Source of the DNA: Sparus aurata
Taxonomy: Eukaryota; Chordata; Actinopteri; Spariformes; Sparidae
Assembly: GCF_900880675.1 (NCBI RefSeq)
Contig: NC_044199.1
Span: forward strand, 21,380,527 to 21,444,526
DNA: 64,000 bases
Reading direction: 5' to 3'
In this document: positions 22,865 through 37,500 of the stretch, in pieces
Position numbering within the stretch: the stretch's first letter is position 1
Layout of the letters: each line of letters begins with the position of its first letter
Made by a program: the position numbers and the translations under genes
The notes under the pieces: model-generated
The model's input: only the letters and a program-made list of their open reading frames with translations
Told to the model about the DNA's origin: nothing
Databases searched by the model: none

Positions 22865-25800
22865 GTAATATGGTCATATACTGACATATTAAAAAAAAAA
22901 AAATTAAGCTGTGGTTGTTGCGATGAGCAGTCCTGTCCCAAAAAGATTTTATCTGGTAAAGACGGGCTCACTGTTTAGCTATAGCCTAGTTTTACAGCCA
23001 TTCGGACAAATACATACAGGTGTTAATGATTGGTGTTTGGAAAAAGATAACCTTGGTCAGTAATGCAACCCTACTGTACCTCAGGATCTTACCTGTACCA
23101 GCTTTGTAACACATGTCTTTGTGTTTGCAGTGACTGTAGCTGTCATGTCATTGGACCTGGGCAGTGAGTGGATGAAAATGGCAATAGTGAAACCTGGTGT
23201 GCCAATGGAGATTGTTCTCAACAAGTGAGTATACAAGCAAGTATCATAGTGTGTGTCCACAGTTTCCTTACTAAAGGAGCATGCTCAACAAAAGCAACTG
23301 AAATGTATACAACATGAAATTAATGGGGCTTTTCCATATACATGGGATGGTTGGCTTGCTTGACTTGACTCTGTTTGACTTATCATGTCAGCCCAGCATG
23401 GCAGGGATTTGCATCTCCATTACAAGAGAGCTATGTAATTGAAGGTGTGTCTTTAACAGATGATGTACTTGGTAAGTGGTCAGAGGAGCAGCTGTAAACA
23501 CTCTTCCTCCCGGCAGTACTATGAAAGAATAGCTGCTAACAAAGCTCTGCTTGTCGGTTGTAAACACATTTGATTTAGGTTTTTATAAAAGCTTGTATTG
23601 TGAAGCAGCAAATTCAGGGGTTGTTGTTGTTTTCACCAGCGGTAACTTCACACCTCTTCCCAAAACAGCTGAAAGTGAACACGATGAAACTTTAAATTAC
23701 AGCAGATATCTGAAAGTAGAAACTGGGACACAGACTTTTCAAAACCCCTTTCTCATAAGCAGACATGAGTTGAGTATCGCAAAATACAGGCATGTTTTAG
23801 GGGGACACAGGGCCTCATCATGTGTTGGCACACTTTTGGCAGCACTCTGGAAAAGGTCCATTTTGGATGTGGCGCAGCTCTGCTCAACTTGGCATGATAA
23901 AACGGTACTGGAAAAGCAAATCAACAATGCACGGTGTGACTTGGCACATCTAAAAATTGCCAGTGGAAAAGCTCCATAGGATGGTACTCAGAAGAGCACA
24001 TTCCTCATTAAGGGCCAACATTCCCCTTTTCCGTCAAGCCTAATCCAATTTCAAACTTAATATCCCTGTATCACTTGAAATTTTAAACTACCCATAACTG
24101 CTCAACAATAATGTAAGCCTACCAGATCTAGGATCTGCATTAAATTGTACTCCCTTATAGATACCACCTACATACACTTGACTTTTTTCATCAAGATCCA
24201 TGTAGTATTCTCTTAGAAATTAATGAAAATGTTTAGAAAAAAATTCTGGATCTGTCCCTTTTCATCTGCATCTACACCAAAAGTAAATGGATCCACATCA
24301 AAAGTTAATGGTGTCTATTCTGGTCAGAGACCCATCCTCTATCCAGTTTCGATGGAAATCTGTTAAGTAGTTTCTTATGTAATCCTGCTGACAAATCAAC
24401 CAACAGATGAACACCTGTGAAAACATAACCTCCTTGGTGGAGGTAACTACATTTCAGAGTTGAACAATGTTTCTATTGTCTTTTTCTTCAGGGAGTCGCG
24501 GAGGAAAACACCCACGGCTGTATGTCTCAAGGAAAATGAAAGACTTTTTGGAGACAGTGCATTAGGAGTGGTATGAACTCTTCTCAAATTCCATCTTAAT
24601 CTGATGAATATCATTTCCATAGTAAATTTACTATTCAGATATCAAAAATTACATAAAGTAAATCTTACTTGTATGCTATTAACAATCATATATTGTGTAC
24701 ATTTCAGTCTATGAAAAACCCCAAGACTGTTTATAGACGCCTCCAAACCCTCCTGGGTAAAAAGCACAACAATCTCCAGGTGGCACACTACCAGAAACAT
24801 TTTCCTGAGCATCAGCTTCAGGAGGACCCAGTTAGAGGCACAGTTTACTTTAAAAATTCAGAGTGAGTCTCTTTAATTGTACCCTGCCTCATTTCTCCAA
24901 TTTCCCATCATATGCATACGTGTCTGGTGATTTGTCATATTGAGTTGTTTGCATGAGATCTCCCTGACCTCAAAGATTAGATGATCAGAAATGATCTGGG
25001 TGTGCCAGATCATTGCTGATCATCACAGATCTTTTGTAATAGCATGTCAAATGATGAGGTACTAAAGCTTTCCTCTGGTAGCATGGTGTCATGGAAACAT
25101 CAAAATCATAGTACCACCTGCAAAAACAATATCAATAGAATATAGAAAGAAACAATATATTAGATATGGGCAGCTGACCTATCTATCTGCCATTTTCCTC
25201 CAAGGGAAATGCAGTACACGCCTGAAGAGCTCCTTGGGATGGTTCTTAATTATTCTTGTGGATTGGCTCAGGACTTTGCAGGTCAGTCTGCTTGTGAAAG
25301 AAGGTACACTGTTGTGTGGCATGTTTGAGTATGTTAAGCATATTAATGTGTTTCTTCCCCCTTCCTATCTTTCCAATCCACAGAACAACCAATCAAAGAT
25401 GCAGTGATAACTGTCCCAGCCTTCTTCAACCAGGCAGAGCGCAGGGCAGTCCTACAGGCTGCGCAGATGGCAGGTCTAAAGGTTCTTCAACTCATTAATG
25501 ACAACACTGCCGTGGCCTTGAACTACGGGGTCTTCAGGAGGAAAGATATAGACGCAACACCTAAGGTGCAAACCCAGCAACCCTCCAACTCACAGAATAT
25601 TAAGAGGTGGACTAACACATTGTTGGGTGTGGTCTTTTCAAAAGATTAGTTGACTATGACAGAAATATAGAAGATTGAGAGCTCTATCCTTTAAATGTAT
25701 TTTACAATGTTCTAGTGAAGCACTTGGTAAGAATCATGTATTTGATATTGTTCAGACTCTTTTATTTAGCATTATATTTAGGCTATATGAATGAATGAAT

Positions 25801-28514
25801 GATAAATATGATTAATGATTCACTAATAAGTGACTACAATTTCCTCAAGTTGTGATCTTGTTCCCTTTTCAGAATGTGATGTTTTATGATATGGGGTCCG
25901 GCAGCACAACTGCCACCATTGTCTCTTATCAGACAGTGAAAACGAAGGAGTCTGGTACCCAGCCCCAGTTGCAGATAAGAGGTGTTGGGTGAGTCACAGT
26001 CTTGCTGTATTCATGGGGAGGGTGCCTGTTTGCTCCATTGCCAATTATGGTGCCACTCCCCAATTACATTCCCTGCCATGTCTGTCCGGTCTTCCTACTG
26101 GTTGCCCAAACCTCCTGTGCTTGCAGTGTAAAAACCAACACAGCCAAGTCATATGGAACTTCTAGCTTCATGGCTAACTGAATGAATTAGCTTATAGCAG
26201 CTACAGGTTACTTTTTAATATGCAATTTGTTTACAGTATGAATAAAACAAATTGTGTATTTTGTGTATGAATTTGACAGGAAGCCAATTCTCACACACAA
26301 AATACTGCAAAAAGTATTTGCTGACCTGCCTTGACTCGCATATGAATTTAAGGGACATCCCATTCTTAATCCATAGTGTTTCATATGACATCAGTCCACC
26401 CTTTGCAGCTATAACGGCTTCAACTCTTCTGGGAAGGCTTTCCACAAGGTTTAGGAGTGTCTTTATGGGAATTTTTGACCATTCTTCCAGAAGCGCATTT
26501 GTGAGGTCACACACTGGTGTTGGACGGGAAGGCCTGTCAAGTTCATCCACACCAAACTCTCTCATCCATGTCTTTATGGACCTTTTTCCCACAAAGTTGG
26601 GAGCATGGAATTGTTTAACATCTCTTGGTATGCTGAAGCATTCAGAGTATCTTACACTGGAAGTAAGGGGCTATGCCCAGCTCCTGGAAAACAACCCCAC
26701 ACCATATTCCCCCTCCACCAAACTTTACACTTGGTACAATGCAGTCAAACAAGTACCGTTCTCCTGGCAACCGCCAAACCCAGACTTGTCCATCAGATTA
26801 CCAGATGGAGAAGAGTGATTCGGCACTCCAGAGAACATGTCTCCACTGCTCTAGAGTCCAGTGGCGGTGTGCTTTACACCACTGCATCTGACACTTTGCA
26901 TTGCACTTGCTTATGTATGGCTTGGATGCAGCTGCTTGGCCATGGAAACCCACTCCATGAAGCTCTCTACTCACTGTTCTTGAGCTAATCTGAAGGCCAC
27001 ATGAAGTTTGGAGGTCTGTAGTGATTGACTCTTCAGAAATTTGGCGACCTCTATGCACTATGCGTACACCTAACACCTAATTTCAATTATTTGGATGGGT
27101 GAGTGAATACTTTTGGCAATATAGTGTATCTTAACCTTAACACAGTTCTAAGTAAAGGTGGTAAAGTGTAATTTAACACTGGGGATCCTGCGCCAATTCT
27201 CCAACTCTACCTGTGTGTGTGTGTGTGTGAATTTCTCGGAGGCCGTGAGGGGTGAAATTTCGAAGGCGTGCAGATCGAACGGTCTGATGACTATCCAGGT
27301 CCCTCACTCAACTGAATAAAGAGAAATGTCCCACAAAGCAACGTTACAGGACCAAAAAAAAGTAATGTAGTAACTGTAACTGTCTTTGGCAACTTGTATG
27401 AGGAAAAAAATACCACAGATGTACATGGATAAGTGTCTGTCCTCCCGCCTGTCCTACCGACTCCTCGTCACATTTCTACCCAAAAAACAGCTTCTGTCAC
27501 CGGCAAAAAACTTTAACTTACCAAGTGTTTGTTGTAAAAAAAAAAAAAAAGAATCACTGCGACGATCAGCCCTTCTGACCGAGACTTCAGTGAACCTCCC
27601 CCTAGAAAACAGCCTCTGTCCCCGTGAGTGATAAAGTCAGCAAGCGTCCAGTTTACTGACGGTAATTATGTAATTTAGAGCGAAAAACGTAACTTTGACA
27701 CTTTCCGGGCTGTTTGGTGGGTCAAGAACTCAATCACTATAACAGCATCCATAAAATATTTGCAGGTTTAGATTGACAGGAGGACACCTGGGGAACACCT
27801 TGAAAAAAACACTGACGTCATCATCATCATGACGTGTACCGTCACGCCTCTTTAGGAGCCGCAGCGCCGGCTTCCTGTGTAAATTACACAGCGGTTTGTC
27901 TCCGTGTGAATGATCAGTGGCGGAGAATTGGCGATAATGCGTCGTCTCTGTGTGAAAGGGGCTACTGTCTTTTCTTGATGGGTGAGAGCTTTAATGGCTA
28001 TACCTGCCTGTGGTGTTCACATCTTTTTTTTTTTTTTTTACCTTTTTTAAGTGTATATAAACTGTTTTAAATGCTTCCTGATTTTGATCATCAAATGATT
28101 TGAAACACCAATCCACATTTTAAAATAGTAAAATCTGTCCTCAGAATAAGTTCTCTCTTGTTTTGGCTGTAGGTTTGACCGTGGTTTGGGGGGCTTTGAG
28201 ATGGACCTGCGGCTCCAGGACCACCTGGCCAAACTGTTCAATGAGCAGAAGAAGAGCAAGAAGGATGTGAGGGAGAACCACCGGGCCATGGCCAAGCTCC
28301 TCAAAGAGGCTCAGAGGCTCAAGACGGTGCTTAGCGCAAACATGGAGTTCATGGCTCAGGTGAGTCCAGGGATGTTAACCTGAAGCCCTCAGTCTATCCT
28401 GCTGGTTGTACATCTCACAGTAATGATGTAAGTCACAACTCAACTAAAACCAAAGTGATGAACCATCTGCAGCACCATGAAAATGACTTAAAATGTTAAG
28501 ACTGCTTATTATTC

Positions 28515-28594
<80 letters not shown>

Positions 28595-31500
28595 TAAAAT
28601 TCACTGTTTTTAAGCTCTTGAATATTAATATGTTGCAGTTTTTTGTTGAGAAATCACATCAGTGATACAGACCCCTGTGCAAATAATCTTGAAGGTACCA
28701 TTACAGTGATGAATGTGTTTGTTTTTTTTTTCAGGTGGAAGGTTTGATGGATGACATTGACTTTAAAGCTAAGGTGACCAGGACTGAGTTTGAAGAGCTG
28801 TGTGCTGATCTTTTCCAAAGAGTGCCTCGCCCTGTGCAGGATGCCCTTGCTGCCGCAGAAATGAAGCTGGTCAGTATTCTTGTTGTGAGACTCAGGGATA
28901 CCCTGAAACTTAAATGACCCCTGTGGAGAAGTTTGGCTGTAGGTCTCTGCAGATGCAGGACACATAAACGCTAGGTAGAATAAGAATAGCAAAAGCAAGT
29001 TGTAGCAACAGTAAGCTAGAAATCCATTCTCACTGTATGTGCACCAAAAGTTTCACGTTTTCACATCATACAGACACAAAATCTGCTGGTACACTGAACT
29101 CCAAAATGTCACTTTCTGGAGAAAGTGTTAATTGTTGAGTCTCATCCCCATCTTGTCAAGCGTTGTCTTTATGGGTTAGTGTCAGACAAAAGCTGCCAAT
29201 GAAGAGCATCAGTGTATGACAACCTGCGGTTAAGACTCCACAATTGGCGGCCCTGACCACATAGCAAGTGGAATAGCACACTTGGGGATAAAACGCTTAT
29301 AAGCTGAGAGAAAAAATGGCACACACTGGTTTTGATTGACAGCCGCTAACACTTTGGCAACATAGGGCTGACCACTCAAGCTTAGAATGCGTATTTAAGC
29401 TCAGGATAGACAGACACAGCCAGGTCAAACTTCTCAATTTTCTGGATTAGCAGGGCAATGGATGACAAGTCCAGAATGACCAAATATACAATTGTTTGCT
29501 AGAAAAAAATATGGCAGTGACACTTCCAGTGACTTTCTGAAAAGTTGAGAGGTTTTGAACTTGAAGCACACAAAAATGGAACTGGAAACTCCTCTGTTCA
29601 TTCAAAAACCCCATGTGGTGGCCAAAGCTATCTTACTCCAGAAAGATGCATTCTGTCGCTATAGTTTATAGCTTACAATTAGAGTTTTTGTTTTCTTTTT
29701 TTTCTGTGGTAAGGGTGGTAGAAAAGTATTAATTATCTTCTACCTCCCTTGTGCATACTTGTCCAACTTCTTTCCTTTTGTCATGGCAGTTTTAAGTTGT
29801 AGGTGTGCTCAAAGGGCAAGTCAACCAATATTGCAGATTTAAAGTCAGTTTGCAGGTCTTGGTTAGTACTACTGTATATGTGGAAAAAGTAATAGGCCTT
29901 TTGTGGCTCCAAAGGAAGCTGCATGTAATCTAATAACTTGCATCCAGCGATTTCACTGTTGCTTTGTGTGTAATGTTGGTCATGTGTTGAAAAGTGGTTC
30001 ATCGGTCTTGCATTGTACTCCTATAGCACTATTGGACTCATACGTTTAAAAATAAAAAAACACACAAATGAAATTGATAGAGCAGAACCAGAGAAAATCA
30101 CCTTTTTAATTCAACACATTTTTCTTCCTTTTTAAAACCTTGTGCGTACAATTACCAACAAGGCAATTACACCAACAAGTGACAAAGCTGAAGGTAATGT
30201 ACACTTTACATGCAGTTCCTTTGAATCCAAAAAAAGGCGTTATGCAACTTTTTTCACATATGCAGTAACCTGAGAGTTACCAAAAAGCTTTCCAATCTGA
30301 AAAAAAAAAAACAAAAACAAATGAAATGATTGATCGGAATTCAACTTTGGGCAGGGTTTCCCCCAGTGTATTTGAGGCCCGCCAGGCTTAACTTTCCCAC
30401 CGCCAGGCTAAGCATCGTTTATTTATTTAAACTAGTGCAGTGCCCGTAAGAAAAATGTATTCCTATAGAAAAGTGGGAGGTTAAGTAGCTTTTTCATGGA
30501 TGGCCAAATGAGGCTGTGTTTCAAGGTGGGACGTCAGGGATATTTAGGTTTGTTGTGAAATCCGATATTCCGGGGTATAATTGGCTGTTTTTGACCATTT
30601 TTGATTTGCCATTATATTTCACCTTAAAAACTATTTACTTGGTGTCATTATTTTCAGCACAACCTCACATGTGTGACGGTACAGTTATTTTTTTTATTTT
30701 GATATACTGTATTAACACAATGGACCTAAAATCACAAAAAAACATAAAATCCGAGTAGAAAAAGTTAGATTTTTTTCACTGTGAAAACCACAAATATGTT
30801 TAACAAACATTTTTTATTACTTATAATGCAAATATAAATTGTTGTTTGCTAAATATGTGCATACATTTGAAAATGTACAAAGTTATATGTAACTATTTAC
30901 ATATAAATGCAGGCAATGCTCATTCAGCAGTCTCCTCATTGTTTTGACTCATTAAAAAAAAAAACGACTCCACTACACACTAAACACACTACACCAAACA
31001 CTACATAACACACTAACTATACACTCCAAACATGCTAAATGTCACAAATCTCTCAACTCTCAATATTGCTGTCTCTACACTGACCGTCGTTGCCTGTCAT
31101 TCATCCGCTTCCGTCCCTCCCACAACTTCCTGTTCCTCAACAACCAGACTTGCTGCTTGGACACTTTCGTGACAAAAGCCCGTTTTTACCGTTTCTTCCT
31201 GCACCAGACACAAAGCAAACAATGTTCGTGAAAAAGCGTGGCGGACATTATTTACCCCAAGTCCGGTTTTGGACGTGCCAGTGGGTCCAGTCCGTCGACT
31301 CAGGAGGTGGGCCGTGTCGGTGGGCTAGCGGCTAGCTACACACGAACATCCACAGATTCCGGAGACGTGCGGACAACAAAGTGGAATCGGAATCTGTGGA
31401 TGTTCGTGTGTCTCCTCAGACCCGAACAGACTCGGCCTGGACTTGTTTAGTGTCATTAATCCACAACAGTCAGTTTAGATGCACAGAACAGAACGGGACC

Positions 31501-34500
31501 GAACTGCTGGCAAAATCCCGATCCAGCTCGCACCGCTGCAGGTATAGACCCGCTTGTTTCTTGAGGTGGGGGGTGGCGGTGGGCTCTGCAATGATTGGCT
31601 CTGGTGCGCATGTGGCTACGGTGTGCAGTGATTGGCTCTGGTGCACACGTGACTGTGGTGGCTCCGGTGGACAATGCTTGCGTAATTTGTAAAGCATTTA
31701 TGAAATCATTTATTAACGGTATCATTGCAGTCCAAACAAATGCAAAGTCGCACACTCTTGAACCACGCAGCAGCCATGTTGAAAGTCTCAGGTCAGTCTG
31801 ATCCTGATCCGCAGAGATATTTGAGGAACACACACATACACAGACAGACAGAGATTCCTTGCTTTTATAGAGAGATGGCGACATCTTATGGTAACGCCCA
31901 ACAAACCACTGCTACTGTCACTAAACGCTAACTAGGCTACTTGTGATTGAACATAACGGGATGTCACAAAGAAAAATCCAAAAATCTTACGAAGTCGGAC
32001 GAACAAAGGCGGAGACGTTGGACCTGCTGGTTCACCTGTTGACCAGGGGTCCGTTTCACAAAGCAGGTTTAGTGAAAACTCTGAGTCTGTTAACCCTGAA
32101 ATGAGGGAAACTCTGAGTTTTCCGTTTCACAAAGGGAGGTAACTCGAACCAGAGAAAGAGGGGTAACTCTAGCCTGTTTCACAGAGAGAGGTAACTTAAG
32201 CTCTCGGTCAGTTACCATGGTAACATACTATATGAACCTAACCTGGTCGGGACCAGGTTTTTCGAAACAAACCTCGAGTTTCTCTCTGTCTCCGCCCTCT
32301 TTCAGCCACACACGGTATTTGATTTCCTCAGTCAGTCAGCAGGCGAGTTTTGGTGTAGTATAGTTCTGCCGTCTGTTTTTTGAGAAAATCATTGCAAAAA
32401 TCAGTCAGTAGGCCTACATTAGAAATTACATTAGGTGGCGACTATTTTCACTACCATGGCATGTCCTTTTGATAATGATCCTGTGGATGAAGGTGCAGCA
32501 TTACTGCGCAGAGAATTAAATATTTGTCGGGAGACGATTATCAGACCGTGCATAGATGTTCTTGCATTTCCAGACAATAATTTTTTTTGAGCGGTACTGT
32601 TTCAGGTCACAGTCCATCATTTACATACACAACCTAATCCGTCCTTACATTTCCAACATTACCAACCGAAGTAATGCTCTCGCATCCCAGCAGATATTGT
32701 GTGTTGCGCTGCGTTTTTTTGCAAATGGGAGTTTTTTTTATACAACGTCAGAGATGCAGAGCAAGGCAACTGTATGCAGAGCGGTCAGAAAAGTGTGCCT
32801 CGCCCTGAAACGGCGACTACCCATCTTTATCATTTTCAGCTCCTCTGCCTCCGTTAGAGGTGGCGGTGCTGGGTCCCCACCCATTTTATGGGCATCTGCT
32901 TTCTTTCTGTTGGCTGAGTAGAAGTCTGTGTTAGTTTAAATAGGCTTAATTATTTAACAGAACATGATATAGATGAGAAGACATTTATGTGTGAAAACAG
33001 CATTATGTTGGGGATAAAACAACTGTACAGTCAAACAGCCACTTAATATTTACTTGTAAAACATGATCAAAATGAGGTACCCCCATGAGATTATGCCGAG
33101 GTCTTACCTGTTTGAACAATGTATTTATGTTTCATCTTAAGCTGCAGCCAAGTGCGCTTCTCTCCCGCGGGATTGCACCTAAATTAAATAAATTAATAGG
33201 CTACCACTCAAGTTTCCCCCTGTAATATTATTGTGATTGCAAAGGACTACATTTAAACTTACGCATTGACCCGAGCACCAATGTTCTCCCACACCGTCTC
33301 CCTCTCACCGTATGAGTGCATTAATATTTCTAATTCCAGTGGGGTGAAAAACGTAGCCCTCCTCTTCCCCGTTGCCATGGTGACTCGTCGAATCGGGGCT
33401 CCATTGATGCTGTCTTTTTATACTTGTGGTGCACGCGCTTAACTCCAGGTGAAACTACTCCGAGTTGATCAAACTAACTCAAATCTGCTGTTCTGGAACC
33501 GAAAACTCAGAGTTTCCTATCTCAGAGTAGATCAACTCAGAGTTCAGGGTTAGACTCAGAGTTTGTTGAACCTGCTTTGTGAAACGGACCCCAAGTGTGC
33601 AGCGGCGCAACGTTTGCTGACTCACGGTTCGATGAGGCAGCTAGCATGGATGTTAGCTGGTCGTCCCCTGCAGTGGCAGAGCAGCCTTCTCTGTGCCGCG
33701 ATGGGAAACATAGAACCAGCGGATTTAATCAAAATTAGTTTGTACAGCGGGTGGCTGTACCTGATAACATATGGTAAGTTTTGTGTTGTTGTTTTTGCAA
33801 TACGTGAAAATATTATCAATAATAACTGCGCTAATTTCACAGTGGTTTAGTTTGGTTTGGGTTTAGTCTTCTTCGTCGTCGTCGTCGTCATCGTCATCGA
33901 CGTCTTCTTCTGGGTTTTACGGCAGCTGGCATCCAAAAGTTGCGTTGTTGCCATCTATGGGACTAGCACCTTAGTGCACTATATCCTGCTATATAGACAA
34001 GTGTCTTTTAAGAATTTTGAAAAAAAAACAGCATTTTCCCATCCTGCTTGACCCTAATTCTGAAATACTTTTCAGAGATACTTCTTCCAAGCCAATTTCT
34101 TGCAATTCTCTGAGTAGATCTTGTCTTTGGCGGTCATAGTTTCTACAAGAAATCAAAACATGTTGCACTGTCTCAGGTTCCTGACATGAACACAAGCCAT
34201 AGAGCTTTTATTGAAGGTCCTTGCACTACTTATAGGCAAGATGTACTAAACGCTGATGTTGGGTCTCTCCACCATCACACCACCATCAATATGGCAGCAA
34301 GCAGAAGCAAATGTAAACAATGCCACATTGTTTCAAAAGTAAATATAAGTCACTGATTATAATGAAATATCTATTATGAAATATCCAATAGTTGGCTTGC
34401 ACTGTTTTCATGTTGTAGGCTTGTCAATTGCTGCAGCATTTGAGCCAGTGATTAATATGGAGCATGAAGCCATAATTGGTGGTTTTAAATGCCTTTACTG

Positions 34501-37500
34501 GACCCTAAATCAAGCACAAACCCACCAATTAACTTTTAACTCTGATTTAATGCAAGGCAGTATGGAACCACTCTAAACTCTACTTCACTCATCATCACTG
34601 TTAGTCAATATCAGTGTTCTTATTAATATAGCGCATGAATCAGCTGAGTATGTGACATCCATTCTGACAAAGTGGGGCAGAAGGGAAACTCATTATCCCA
34701 AAAAATGGTGTTGTTATCATTGTTAATTTTGATAGAATGAGCACTGACAATACATAAGTCATCGCTAGAGAGAATATGAGTTCTTATATTTCTGCAAACA
34801 GGATGAAATTGAACAGGTGATTTTGGTTGGTGGCTCCATCCGTGTCCCCAAGGTTCAGGAAGTGCTGCTCAAAGCTGTTGGGAAGTAAGTGTCAAAAAAT
34901 GAAAATGATCTACATTCTTCCACAATTTGCACTTTGATTCCACATTGTCACCAGAGAAATTTGAGCTTTAGTTCAGCAGGTTTGGCTGGACTGAGAATAC
35001 CTACAGTTGTAATTTGTTTTTTTTTTTTCAATGCAGAGAGGAGCTGGGGAAGAACATCAATGCAGATGAGGCAGCAGCCATGGGCGCCGTGTACCAGGCT
35101 GCTGCCCTCAGTAAGGCCTTTAAGGTCAAACCTTTCCTGGTCCGTGATGCAGCTGTATTTCCCATTCAGGTCAGTGCCTGTCATTTTACTGAGGAACACA
35201 AGTGTCACAGAAATGGTAATAAAGGAAAATCAGTGGGTAAAAGGAAATTGCCCTTTTAAATACCTGATTAAAATCTGTATTTTTAGTTCAATTTGAGAAT
35301 CCTGCTATTTATTTGTGTTTATAAACTGTATTTTCAAATATATTTAATTTCCATTATTTATGATTTTGTTATTTGTATTTTTTGAAGATGTACTTATTGA
35401 TTGACATGTTGTTTATGAAAGACATTTTTAATTTGGACTATTTATTGATTTGAATATTTCATTTGAAAATTCTATTGATCATTCCTTTAACCCTGATTGC
35501 CCATTTCAGTATCTAATAAAAAATGGCTTTGCTGTTTAGTCTATTTATTAATAGTTTAATACTTTAATTTGTATTTGTAAGTCATTTATTACTACTTGTA
35601 TTTATTGTACAATTAGTCAAATGCTTTATGACTGTTTCAACATGACTGTTGGAACTTTCTGACAGCTTTGCTGATGAATGATTAATCTTTGGTGAGGAAA
35701 CTGGTGGTGTCTGTATGTCAACAACACCTGGCTACGGAGTCGATGTCTGTCCAAAATGGATATATGGTGTTTTTTACATTTGGTGTCCCTAATTTTTTAA
35801 CTGTTAAGAATTTTTTGAGCAGGATTAAAATCAAAATGGGATGCCATTGTTAACTTCTGCAAAATTAGATGTAAAAATAAATCCTGAACATAAGCCATGA
35901 TAACACTAGCTACATGTTCTTTCAATCCATAAGGTGGAGTTCACCCGTGAGGCGGAGGAAGAGGGGTTTAAGACCCTAAAACACAACAAGCGTATCCTCT
36001 TCCAGAGGATGGCGCCCTACCCCCAGCGTAAGGTCATTACATTCAACCGCTACAATGCTGACTTTGCTTTCGACATCAACTACGGCGACCTCAGTTTCCT
36101 GAGTCAGGATGAGATCAGGTTAGACAGCGCTTGTTCTTTTTTCCTTTTTTTTCTGCTTGCTGGAGTTCTTGAGAGGTTTTCTGTGCAGAAATTAAACCAC
36201 TTGAACAGTGTTAATGACATCTCTGGACTGATAATAAAATGCTAAGTAGGAGAAACTAATGTTTACAGAAAATTTGTATTATGGCATTTGACTTAAGTCT
36301 TCAGATCCTCTTCAAACCCACTCCACTTTGATGTTCTACTGCTTTAACAGTTTGAGCTACATATAATAAGTCATTTAAACTTTAAACAGGTTGCAAGACT
36401 TTTAACTATTAAACTTATATTCAGCTTTCTCAAATCTTTTGCAGTTTTTGAAATATTACTGTTTTAGTTTTATGCTTTTTTCAAGCTCCTTTTCAGATTT
36501 AATTGTGGTTGTGAATTGCGTTCGTTAAGGTGATTTACCTGTGATTCTGCCCAGTGAAGGTCTTAAGCTTTTCTCTTTTTTGCAGTAATCTGAATTTTCA
36601 GCTTTGACATTATTACAGTTACCTCCCAGGTTCAAATTAATTTCATCTCTTACCTTATTCAGCTAAAGTGGTTTGACTTGAGTAGTGCAACGCATATTAG
36701 TTTCTGGCTTTCAGCTAAAATTTTCAGACTCTGTTCTGCTGTCAGCATTCACACTGTATTTTCACACTTTTTCCAGTTCGGTACATTTTCAGCAGCTTTC
36801 AACTCCTGTGTACTTTCAAATAAAGAAACCATTCAAATATCTATGTTCAGCTCTTTTAGGAATTGTGTACTGTATTTAACTGTACTAGTGCAGTGCCCGT
36901 AAGAAAAGTGTATTCCTATAAAAAAGTGGGAGGTTAAGGAGCTTTTTCATGGATGGCCAAATGAGGCTGTGTTTGAAGGTGGGACGTCAGGGATATTTAG
37001 GTTTGTTGTGAAATCCGATATTCCAGGGTATAATTGGCTGTTTTTGACTATTTTTGATTTTGCCATTATATTTCATCTTAAAAGCTATTTACTTGGTGTC
37101 ATTATTTTCAGCACAACCTCACATGTGAAAAAGCGTGGCGGACATTATTTACCCTAGGTCCGGTTTTGGACGTGCCGATGCTTCCGGTCCGTCGCTTCGG
37201 GAGGTGGGCCGTGTAGCTAGCGGTTAGCTGCTAGCTAGCGGCTAGCTACACACGAACATCCACAGATTCCGATTCCACTTTGTTGTCCGCGCGTCTCTGG
37301 ATCTCCTCAGACCCGAACAGACTCGGTCCGGACTCCTTTAATCTCATTAATCCACAACAGTCAGTTTAGATGCACAGAACAGAATGGGACCGAACCGCCG
37401 GCAAAATCCCGGTCCAGCTCGCGCCGCTGCAGGTATAAATCTGCTTGTTTCTTAAGGTGGGGGGTCGCGCTGGGCTCTGCAGTGATTGGCTCTGGTGTGC

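Larger units (their letters stand above)
30432..31875 (-). mobile_element. Helitron-like element, copy 1 (intron 10)
   Basis: On the + strand it runs from CTAGTGCAGTGCCCGT to ttttatagagaga, flanked by A on the left and T on the right. Read on the - strand it starts TC and ends CTAG inside an AT target, the Helitron rule. The 3' hairpin is not convincing, and there is no Rep/helicase, so it would be non-autonomous. Copies 2 and 3 have the same ends and orientation. Confidence 0.6.
32046..33592 (+). mobile_element. PIF/Harbinger element, decayed
   Basis: The ends are inverted repeats starting GGGGTCCGTTTCACAAAGCA. On the + strand from 32457 a frame starting MACPFDNDPVDEGAALLRRE matches the N-terminus of Harbinger transposases. 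After a frameshift near 32580 it continues through YCFRSQSIIYIHNLIRP and SKATVCRAVRKVCLALKR. On the - strand near 33380 a second frame starts MATGKRRATFFTPLELEI, like the Myb/SANT partner protein. This two-gene layout is typical of Harbingers. The catalytic part is missing. Confidence 0.85.

Noticed and set aside
23551..23979. 142-codon open frame in hyou1 intron 3
   Set aside because: No recognisable domain, no splice or promoter context, lies wholly within an intron; likely chance or repeat-derived.
34889..35296. 135-codon frame overlapping hyou1 exon 12
   Set aside because: Different frame from the conserved exon; shadow of a real coding region.
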